From NCBI RefSeq assembly GCF_009817885.1, contig NZ_CP041764.1:2914001-2978000 (forward strand): 64,000 nucleotides of DNA, written 5' to 3'. Source of the DNA: Serratia rhizosphaerae. Lineage in GTDB: Bacteria; Pseudomonadota; Gammaproteobacteria; Enterobacterales; Enterobacteriaceae. The translations under genes and the position numbers were made by a program. The stretch's first letter is position 1; each line of letters starts with the position of its first letter. Below the pieces are notes generated by a model. That model worked only from the letters and a program-made list of their open reading frames with translations. It searched no databases and was not told the DNA's origin. Shown here in pieces: positions 58,635-64,000 of the stretch.

Positions 58635-59276
58635 TTAGCGCTTACCCGTCGGATGTTCAGGTAATGATATTATTTCAAGTAGATATCCACCTCTAGCATA
58701 GCTTATACGACCCTCATTTTTAAGAGTTGACAAATTATTAAGTATACTACTCCTAGATAGATGTGTTCTATCCTGAATGTATCTCAAGATAGTTGTGTTC
58801 TTACGTATATTATCCGGGAGGTTCATTATTTCAAAAAGATGCTCTCGTATCACTGAGTAAATCAATTGTTGATAGACCAAACTATCACGGTATCCTAAAT
58901 AAGAAATGTAGTATGCTAATATCTCTGTGATGGCATACCAAAGGTTACGTTCTCTAAATATTTTTTTTGCCTTTAATGCGCTGAGCTTTAGCACCGTTGA
59001 TGGTGTATCCAGTCGTAAAGCATGAGTGCGCTGATGTTGAAATAGTTCAACTATACCAAAGATATGCGGTTCGTAAACAGAACCAAGAACCAACTTATCC
59101 GATGAACGAAGAATTGATAACTGCCCATCAAGGAAGAGATAAATATTTGCCTCGTCTTTATGCTTCCATTCTATGATTTTTCTAGGGGGGTAGTTACATG
59201 CCACTGCGTGTGGTGTAAGCTCGTTAATTAATAAAGAAATAGCACTCTCAGGTCTTTGTGGTGTGAGGTTTTTCAT
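58635..59276 (-). CDS. IprA-like winged-helix regulator
   Basis: 213 aa. N-terminal cyclic-nucleotide-binding-like beta domain ('ANIYLFLDGQLSILRSSDKL', 'EPHIFGIVELFQHQRTHALR') without obvious cAMP contacts, then a C-terminal winged helix ('ILRYIQDRTHLSRSSILNNL', 'LKNEGRISYARGGYLLEI'). This is the IprA/HTH_46 arrangement found next to envelope and surface genes in Enterobacterales. Probably regulates nearby cargo such as the adhesin; unproven. Confidence 0.75.
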   Translation of the reverse strand: MKNLTPQRPESAISLLINELTPHAVACNYPPRKIIEWKHKDEANIYLFLDGQLSILRSSDKLVLGSVYEPHIFGIVELFQHQRTHALRLDTPSTVLKLSALKAKKIFRERNLWYAITEILAYYISYLGYRDSLVYQQLIYSVIREHLFEIMNLPDNIRKNTTILRYIQDRTHLSRSSILNNLSTLKNEGRISYARGGYLLEIISLPEHPTGKR

Positions 59277-59380
59277 ATTAATACCCAGTTTTTAAGCCGA
59301 TAGTAATTTTAATATTATAACCTATTATGGTTTTTTTTGCTTGATTGAGTTATTTGTGATTAATGTAAATGATAAAGCGT

Positions 59381-59962
59381 TCAAATTACACTCATTATCC
59401 ATCTATATAGCTCGGCGTTGTTTTTAAATCCCATCTTGTGCATGATTGCGATTTTATATCCGCTAACAGTCTTTGGACTGACCCCCAGTTTTCTGGCTAT
59501 TTCTGGTATGCTCAAACTTTTCTTGAAACCTCTGATGATATCTATTTCTCTTTTGCTAAAGTATATTTTACTGCAGTTTGACTTATCAGTTGTTTTTTTA
59601 TTGTTTAGACAATTAATGATCATATCTATAGCTGATGAGATGCTTATATCTTGATGTATTACTTCCCGCTCTAGGATGCATTGATTAAATCTAATCTTGT
59701 TAGATGGGTTTCCTTGTGTTTTGATTGAAAAAAACAATGGCGGCTTTCTTTTGTGCGTAAGGAAGTAATTGCAAAAACAAATTCCCTCTCCTTGGGGTGA
59801 ATGTTGAAAAATAATGTCTGCATACACTCCATTCTTCGATTCTATAATATCTGTGGCTGTGTTTTTTTTGTTAAATTCATCCTTGAGTATGTTTGTTAAT
59901 CCAAGAGAAAAGTATGAGTTACTCCCGTATATTGATATTTTTATTGGTTTTTCTGATTTCAT
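59381..59962 (-). CDS. LuxR-type transcriptional regulator
   Basis: 193 aa. C-terminal HTH: 'FSKREIDIIRGFKKSLSIPE', 'IARKLGVSPKTVSGYKIAIM', 'KMGFKNNAELYRWI', the standard LuxR/NarL DNA-binding domain. The N-terminal 120 residues are not a canonical receiver (no conserved phospho-Asp context seen), like the small orphan regulators of fimbrial loci. AT-rich gene. Confidence 0.8.
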   Translation of the reverse strand: MKSEKPIKISIYGSNSYFSLGLTNILKDEFNKKNTATDIIESKNGVYADIIFQHSPQGEGICFCNYFLTHKRKPPLFFSIKTQGNPSNKIRFNQCILEREVIHQDISISSAIDMIINCLNNKKTTDKSNCSKIYFSKREIDIIRGFKKSLSIPEIARKLGVSPKTVSGYKIAIMHKMGFKNNAELYRWIMSVI

Positions 59963-60385
59963 TTTTATCTCTCAATGATCTATAAATAAATTATTTTATT
60001 ATAAGTGGTGTAATCTTTGTTGTTTTTTTTATTTAAAATTAAATGCTGTGATTTGGTTAGTATGTGTAGTTGCAGCACATCGAAAAAAAATGAAATATAA
60101 AAGCCACCGCACTCTTGATGTTGGACTCCCTGAACAGTTCGCGATAATCGGGATGCTCTGGGCGTATTATCCTGTGGCCACATTCTGCCACGTTCTGGAG
60201 AAAGGGGCATTCTGATAGTGAAGGATGATCCCTTCCCTTTTTTCAGTACCGGCGTAAAAAAAATCGATAAACCCTTCCAGTTCTATATATCTTCGCCGCG
60301 CAAGTAGGATGTGGTTTACAATTGAATTTTCTGGTGATCGTAAAAGAAAAGCCCGGCGAACCGGGCTTGGTGAAGGGTGTTTTAG
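59963..60385. other. AT-rich gap
   Basis: About 420 bases between the LuxR-type gene and the small minus-strand gene cluster. Open frames here (59980-60210, 60243-60482 minus) lack SDs and domains. It contains the terminator at 60341. Confidence 0.35.
60341..60368 (-). terminator. Intrinsic terminator of the small-gene cluster
   Basis: On the minus strand AAGCCCGG, TTCG, CCGGGCTT, then TTCTTTTA. Perfect 8-bp stem with a UUCG-type loop, 18 nt after the 60386 stop. A diverged copy (AACCCGG, TTTG, CCGAACT, TTTTC) lies at about 61319-61345, so the terminator was duplicated along with the genes. Confidence 0.8.
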
Positions 60386-60601
60386 TTACTGCATGCCACT
60401 TTCTTTCTCTGATGTTGGTTCTACTTCCGGTACATCTAAATAGCCGTTGAAAATTTCGTCTTCGATTTCCCTGACTTTCCAAGTGATGAGTTTAATTACC
60501 TCGCTAATGATTTCACTGACTGCATAGGAGAGTGTAAAGAAAAGCAAAAATAACATTATCACCAGCCACACTATCCATAATACGATTACGCCTGCATTCA
60601 T
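60386..60601 (-). CDS. Small membrane protein
   Basis: 71 aa. One long hydrophobic helix ('VIVLWIVWLVIMLFLLFFTL') and an acidic tail. GAGGG lies 8 nt before ATG 60601. An overlapping minus-strand frame from about 60716 ('GDGQLVLGSGIYQERLEVTI') also looks coding and may be the end of the upstream gene in a shifted frame. Function unknown. Confidence 0.5.
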   Translation of the reverse strand: MNAGVIVLWIVWLVIMLFLLFFTLSYAVSEIISEVIKLITWKVREIEDEIFNGYLDVPEVEPTSEKESGMQ

Positions 60602-60676
60602 TTTTGACGCCCTCGGTTAAGCACAATTCTGGGTTGCTGATTGTCACTTCCAGGCGTTCCTGGTAGATGCCTGAGC

Positions 60677-60919
60677 CTAGTACCAACTGGCCGTCGCCCC
60701 ATTGTTTGACCACTTAATCAGGGTTTTCAGTACATCTTTACGTTTATTGGGGCTTCTCAGCTCGCTGTAACTGAACGCCTCTTCCACGAATGTATCGGCA
60801 TCCTGAAGGGTAAAGACCAGCATATCTTTCCCCCGCAGCTTGATGAGATACCCCATATCCATGGCAGTAATAATCAGCCTGGCTAACGTTAAACGCTTAC
60901 TCCAAAAGCAGGTCTTCAT
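60677..60919 (-). CDS. Small cargo protein
   Basis: 80 aa from ATG 60919 (MKTCFWSKRLTLARLI), preceded by CAAGAGAAT as weak SD and by operator module A. Contains 'YLIKLRGKDMLVFTLQDADT' and 'SELRSPNKRKDVLKTLIKW'. The end may be frameshifted, since coding-like sequence continues in another frame past its stop. No family recognised. Confidence 0.5.
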   Translation of the reverse strand: MKTCFWSKRLTLARLIITAMDMGYLIKLRGKDMLVFTLQDADTFVEEAFSYSELRSPNKRKDVLKTLIKWSNNGATASWY

Positions 60920-60922
60920 AGG

Positions 60923-61006
60923 CTTAATTCTCTTGATTTGCATCAATGCAAACCTTAATAGATTGTTGCTTGCTTTCCGTGTAGGCCACACGTTATTCAG
61001 AATTAA
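60923..61006 (-). promoter_or_regulatory. Duplicated promoter/operator module, copy A
   Basis: 84 bases that recur about 300 bp away at 61224-61306 with about 70% identity by eye. On the minus strand each holds a -10-like box (TATTAA here), and just before the gene start the dyad TTGCAT TG ATGCAA (60939-60952), perfect in this copy. The module ends at the start codon of 60677-60919 and begins within the last codons of the next upstream gene. Confidence 0.6.
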
Positions 61007-61220
61007 CCAGCAGGCGAAAAGATACCGGCGTTACGGCATTAACGTCAGTGTCCCTGCCGTTGATATAAGCCTCAGTCACCATACAACGGTCACCAGTGCC
61101 GAAATGCAGGCTACGGCGTTCGACGTAGCGGTTGATAGGCGTATTCTGCATGCTCCACTCGCCATTTACGTAATCGTGCTGCCACTTCGTGTAGTCCTTG
61201 TCCAGATAGTAGATATTAAT
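60993..61220 (-). CDS. Small cargo protein apparently starting with ATT
   Basis: 75 codons from ATT 61220 to TAA 60993. The protein (N-I-Y-Y-L-D-K-D-Y-T-K-W start, 'NTPINRYVERRSLHFG', 'VTEAYINGRDTDVNAVTP') has clear coding character and no in-frame ATG, GTG or TTG before residue 24. The ATT aligns exactly with the ATG of the neighbouring gene in the duplicated module, with AAAAGGA 8 nt upstream. Either a rare ATT start or a gene inactivated by ATG to ATT. Family unknown. Confidence 0.5.
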   Translation of the reverse strand: MNIYYLDKDYTKWQHDYVNGEWSMQNTPINRYVERRSLHFGTGDRCMVTEAYINGRDTDVNAVTPVSFRLLVNSE

Positions 61221-61223
61221 GTT

Positions 61224-61306
61224 CTTAATCCTTTTGATTTACACCAATGCAAACTTTATAGCGCGGTGATTATTTATTGTGCAAGCTGCACGTTGTTCAG
61301 AATTAA
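61224..61306 (-). promoter_or_regulatory. Duplicated promoter/operator module, copy B
   Basis: Homologous to 60923-61006. The minus strand shows TTGCAC, 18-base spacer, TATAAA as a promoter, and a diverged dyad TTGCAT TG GTGTAA before the ATT start. A TATAAA consensus-like -10 makes this the stronger copy. Confidence 0.6.
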
Positions 61307-61638
61307 ATTATCGGGAGGCGAAAAAGAAAAAGTTCGGCAAACCGGGTTGGGTGGGCTAGTTTTCCTGCTGCTCCTGCGTTTTCTTCCACAGGGTCAGCAG
61401 GTAGGACTGAGCCATCTCTATTTTTATCAGTTCCTGCTGCAGCAACTTGGTTGGCTCTATGAGGCTTGCCGGCGGGTTTATCTTTGGTGCCTGGTAGAGG
61501 TTCGGTGGCCGTTCCGTCACCTCGCTCTATTCTGCTGTTGTCGTGGTGGCCATCATGGACTTGCCATGCAGTTGTTGTCTGGCGCGGCGCGTCCTGTTTC
61601 TGCTTTGCGGCGGCAACCAGCTCTTTTGCTGTGATCAT
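61303..61638 (-). CDS. Small cargo ORF, reading frame uncertain
   Basis: ATG 61638 has AAGGAG nine nt upstream and encodes MITAKELVAAAKQKQDAPRQ..., soluble and Gln/Ala-rich. After about residue 40 this frame loses coding character (His/Gly/Arg-rich), while the frame from GTG 61520 becomes convincing. A frameshift joining the two is likely; otherwise two overlapping genes exist. No family recognised. Confidence 0.4.
   Translation of the reverse strand: MITAKELVAAAKQKQDAPRQTTTAWQVHDGHHDNSRIERGDGTATEPLPGTKDKPAGKPHRANQVAAAGTDKNRDGSVLPADPVEENAGAAGKLAHPTRFAELFLFRLPII
61356..61520 (-). CDS. Coding-like 54-residue frame, probable C-terminus of the 61638 gene
   Basis: GTG 61520 to TAG 61356: 'VTERPPNLYQAPKINPPASL', 'LLQQELIKIEMAQSYLLTLW', ending KKTQEQQEN, an amphipathic helix. 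It overlaps the 61303-61638 frame. Better coding quality than the overlapping frame suggests that this is the real 3' half, shifted by an indel or made by a separate GTG start. Confidence 0.4.
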   Translation of the reverse strand: MTERPPNLYQAPKINPPASLIEPTKLLQQELIKIEMAQSYLLTLWKKTQEQQEN

Positions 61639-62391
61639 CGTCCCGTGCTCCTTACCTTGAATGAGATGGCTGACGGCAGATTGCCCTTGCCGGTGATGGC
61701 CATGCATGCCGCCTTCGGCGGCGCTAGGTCAAGGTGCTGCGCCGCCAGTACGTCAGGTTGATGTTTTGTTCTAACCAGGTGCAGTCGCTGCCCGGGGGGA
61801 TTGGCGCTCACGGCGGTTAAAGTTTAGGCGTCCGTACCTTGGGAACCCCGCCCAGCCGTAATACAAAAAAAAGCCCTCTTGGCGAGGGCTAAGGAATACA
61901 AGAAAGTGTGACTCTAATGCGCAACAAACCGCTGTACGGGTTTGTATGGCCGTTAAGATAGTCTTTGAGAATGTATATTTCAGTTGTTTTTATGTTTAAT
62001 TTTGGATTTTTAGGGCATGAAAAGTGCCGGCTAATGGAAAAGGCTCAAGGGAAGTCGAGTTGGTGCAGATTGCTGCCCAGAAAATAAATAAAAATAACGT
62101 CCCAAAAAGCATGTGTGCAGAGCCCTAAGATGTAAAAGATAAGGTACCATTCTTTTATGTTCACTGTGGCGTAAGTGTTAATTTATATATTTTATTTCAT
62201 ACTCTCCTTTTTGTCGTCTCTCAATGATTTCTTTGTTTTTGGTAAATCTGGTATTTATTTTATTTATCAGTTGCTTATGGTGTGGCTTGTTGTGTTTGTT
62301 TATAAATAAACAACATTCCGGGCGCGTTTGCTTTGGTTTTATTTAGAATGCGAACCTCATAAATTAAACAAAATAGTGATGATAAATTCGC
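61639..62391. other. Gap between small-gene cluster and adhesin gene
   Basis: About 750 bases. Contains a GCCGCC-rich hairpin near 61708-61724, the minus-strand terminator at 61871, and an AT-rich 400-base stretch before the adhesin gene, which should hold its promoter. No gene is supported on either strand, though a minus-strand transcript must exist to use the terminator. Confidence 0.4.
61865..61890 (-). terminator. Minus-strand terminator
   Basis: Minus strand AGCCCTC, GCCAA, GAGGGCT, then TTTTTTTT. A perfect 7-bp stem and long T-run. It implies a minus-strand RNA starting between 61900 and about 62390, possibly a small RNA, since no gene is evident there. Confidence 0.75.
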
Positions 62392-64000
62392 ATGAATAAA
62401 AAGCTGCTGAAAATGACAGCTCGGGCATGCCTGTGCCTTCAGCTGTTCGGAATATCTACAGGTACTTTGGCGCCTGCTCTGGCTTTGGCAAAAACGGAGG
62501 CGTCGGCACCGAGACAATTATTTGCATCCCAGACTGCGCTCTACGTTCTCCAGAATGGCGAAACTGTGACCTCTGTTGCCAAAAAGTTTAATTTGAGTGT
62601 TGCTGAACTGAAAAAAATTAATGAATTCCGCACATTCAGTAAACCCTTTGAACAGTTGGGCGCTGGCGATGAACTGGATGTTCCCACACCACAGAGTGCC
62701 TTGTCACCGATATCGAGCGGGACGGCGCTTTCCTCAAACGTGGGTGATATGGATGCAAAGTTTCTGGCCAACACGGCATCAACGTTTGGTACCGCACTTA
62801 GCAGTGATGACCCGAAGCAAAGCGCGGCAAACGTTGCCGGCAGTATGGTGGCTGGAGCGGCATCATCAGCCGTCGAGGACTGGTTGTCGCAGTTTGGTAC
62901 TGCGCAGGTGGATTTAAACGTAGATGACAAGTTTCATCTTGATGACTCTTCCGTTGATTTTCTTATTCCGATTTATGATGCGTCTGCCAATTTGTTGTTT
63001 ACCCAACTTGGATACCGCCATAAAGACGACCGTAATACGGTAAACCTGGGCATCGGGTATCGCCGTTTTCAGGGGAGCTGGATGTACGGCGTCAACTCTT
63101 TTTACGATGATGACGTGACGGGGGGAAACCGTCGTGTTGGTGTGGGTGTGGAGGCGTGGACTGATTATCTGAAACTGTCTGCTAACGGTTACCGTGGGCT
63201 TACCGATTGGCACCAGTCTCGTGACTTTGCTGATTATGACGAACGGCCTGCCGATGGTTTTGACCTTCGCGCTGAGGGCTGGTTACCTGTTTATCCACAA
63301 CTGGGCGGTAAGCTTATTTATGAAAAATATTATGGCAACAATGTTGCCCTGATTGACAAGAATACGCTGAAGCACAATCCCGTGGCGGTGACTGTCGGGG
63401 TTAACTACACCCCGATACCGTTGGTCACCCTGGGGGTTGAGCATCAACAGGGGGAAGGCGGCGATGACGAAACCACATTTAACTTTGAGTTGAATTACCG
63501 TCTGGGCGTGCCGTGGGAAAAACAGGTCGATCCGGCTATGGTTGACTTCAGCCGCACGTTGGCAGGTAACCGGTATGATCTGGTCGAACGTAACAACGAT
63601 ATTGTTCTTGATTATAAAAAACAGGACCTTATACAGCTTGGTGTGCCTGATTCGATGTCTGGTAAAGCGGGTAACACGGATGTGCTGAGAGCTACAGTGA
63701 GTGCCAAGTATGGCACTGACCATGTTGAATGGAATACTCAGGAATTCGTTGCTGCGGGGGGCAAGGCGGAAGCGGCAGGTGTTAACGGAGAATCATTAAA
63801 TATCACGTACCCTTCATTCCACTATACCGATACTGCGGACGCGAATATTTATCATATCAGTGCAGTTGCCTACGATAAGCATGGCAATAAATCCAATAAT
63901 GGTACGACCGAAGTCAAGGTATCGGAAGCTGATGGCGATACGATCGAAATCACGGCCGCTAACCTGGATGTGGGGACGGGAGCGGTAGCGAACGGCAGTG
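62392..64000 (+). CDS. Intimin/invasin-like inverse autotransporter adhesin (5' part)
   Basis: 536 codons open to the window end from ATG 62392. Signal peptide about 1-33 (ends ALALA); LysM domain about 50-98 ('ALYVLQNGETVTSVAKKFNL', 'LGAGDELDVPTP'), which anchors to peptidoglycan; inverse-autotransporter beta-barrel about 120-400 ('LLFTQLGYRHKDDRNTVNLG', 'GSWMYGVNSFYDDDVTGGNR', 'LGVEHQQGEGGDDETTFNFE'); then the first Ig-like domain ('LRATVSAKYGTDHVEWN'). The passenger should hold more Ig repeats beyond the window. A surface adhesin carried on the ICE, near the IprA-like and LuxR-type regulators. Confidence 0.92.
   Translation, partial: MNKKLLKMTARACLCLQLFGISTGTLAPALALAKTEASAPRQLFASQTALYVLQNGETVTSVAKKFNLSVAELKKINEFRTFSKPFEQLGAGDELDVPTPQSALSPISSGTALSSNVGDMDAKFLANTASTFGTALSSDDPKQSAANVAGSMVAGAASSAVEDWLSQFGTAQVDLNVDDKFHLDDSSVDFLIPIYDASANLLFTQLGYRHKDDRNTVNLGIGYRRFQGSWMYGVNSFYDDDVTGGNRRVGVGVEAWTDYLKLSANGYRGLTDWHQSRDFADYDERPADGFDLRAEGWLPVYPQLGGKLIYEKYYGNNVALIDKNTLKHNPVAVTVGVNYTPIPLVTLGVEHQQGEGGDDETTFNFELNYRLGVPWEKQVDPAMVDFSRTLAGNRYDLVERNNDIVLDYKKQDLIQLGVPDSMSGKAGNTDVLRATVSAKYGTDHVEWNTQEFVAAGGKAEAAGVNGESLNITYPSFHYTDTADANIYHISAVAYDKHGNKSNNGTTEVKVSEADGDTIEITAANLDVGTGAVANGS

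Larger units (their letters stand above)
13320..64000. mobile_element. Integrative and conjugative element, SPI-7/PAPI-1/PFGI-1 class (one end plus about 51 kb)
   Basis: Begins at the tRNA-Phe att fragment with a ParA gene, as in PAPI-1/SPI-7-type elements where soj/parA marks the end away from the integrase. It contains the class-specific replication genes (ParB, STY4528, PFL_4669, TopB, DUF3577, SSB) and the MPF-G tra genes (TraD, RAQPRD, PFL_47xx families, VirB4-like, TraG). Integrase, relaxase and second att site are not in the window, so the right boundary is unknown; the last gene seen still looks like cargo. Confidence 0.85.

Noticed and set aside
59980..60210. Small minus-strand frames in the gap after the LuxR-type gene
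   Set aside because: No ribosome-binding site, no domain, atypical composition.

Overview
The window looks like an Enterobacterales chromosome (Serratia-like or a close relative, judged from protein flavour and moderately high GC; species not determined) carrying a large integrative and conjugative element (ICE) of the SPI-7/PAPI-1/PFGI-1 type. Families are named from memory of their motifs; no database search was run.

Bases 1 to about 12,710 are chromosomal. An oxoamine synthase, an acyl carrier protein, an NAD-dependent reductase and a fatty acyl-AMP ligase sit on the minus strand, and a GNAT acyltransferase and a DgkA-type lipid kinase face away on the plus strand. Together these match the known set of bacterial ceramide (sphingolipid) synthesis genes. 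Around them are three paralogous thymidylate-kinase-like P-loop proteins, a MATE/Wzx-type flippase, a CHAD-like protein, a YtfJ-like protein and a partial LptF/LptG-type permease, which suggests a lipid made, phosphorylated and exported to the envelope.

Bases 12,776 to 13,367 are a recombination scar: a truncated WHH-type nuclease toxin tip, a truncated tyrosine recombinase, and the last 48 nt of a tRNA-Phe gene that marks one ICE end. The rest of the window is ICE, and its other end (integrase, relaxase, intact tRNA) is not reached.

ICE layout: (a) 13.4-27.0 kb, maintenance and replication: ParA, a frameshifted DnaB-like helicase, ParB, DUF2786, DUF2857, a ParE-like protein, an STY4528-like replication protein, PFL_4669, TopB, a structured leader RNA, DUF3577 and SSB. 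The replication gene contains four evenly spaced 17-bp dyads and a nested palindrome cluster, and is followed by four 97-bp repeats, each with another 17-bp dyad. This resembles an origin embedded in its own initiator gene. (b) 27.4-30.0 kb, a two-gene defence-like cassette (OLD/TOPRIM nuclease plus short UvrD-like helicase, Gabija-like). (c) 30.2-55.6 kb, the MPF-G type IV secretion and coupling genes, interrupted by an IS110-family element with an HxlR/oxidoreductase pair (38.2-40.4 kb) and by an independently transcribed two-gene unit resembling a membrane toxin and its immunity partner (49.5-50.7 kb). (d) 56.6-64.0 kb, AT-richer cargo: DUF3302 plus HlyD-type adaptor, an IprA-like and a LuxR-type regulator, a cluster of small minus-strand genes with duplicated promoter/operator modules, and a truncated-by-window intimin/invasin-like inverse autotransporter.

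Three frame disruptions are seen or suspected (dnaB-like, the gene after the VirB4-like ATPase, and a small gene near 61.4 kb). The first two are each repaired by adding one G to a G run, so sequencing error must be excluded before calling them pseudogenes.
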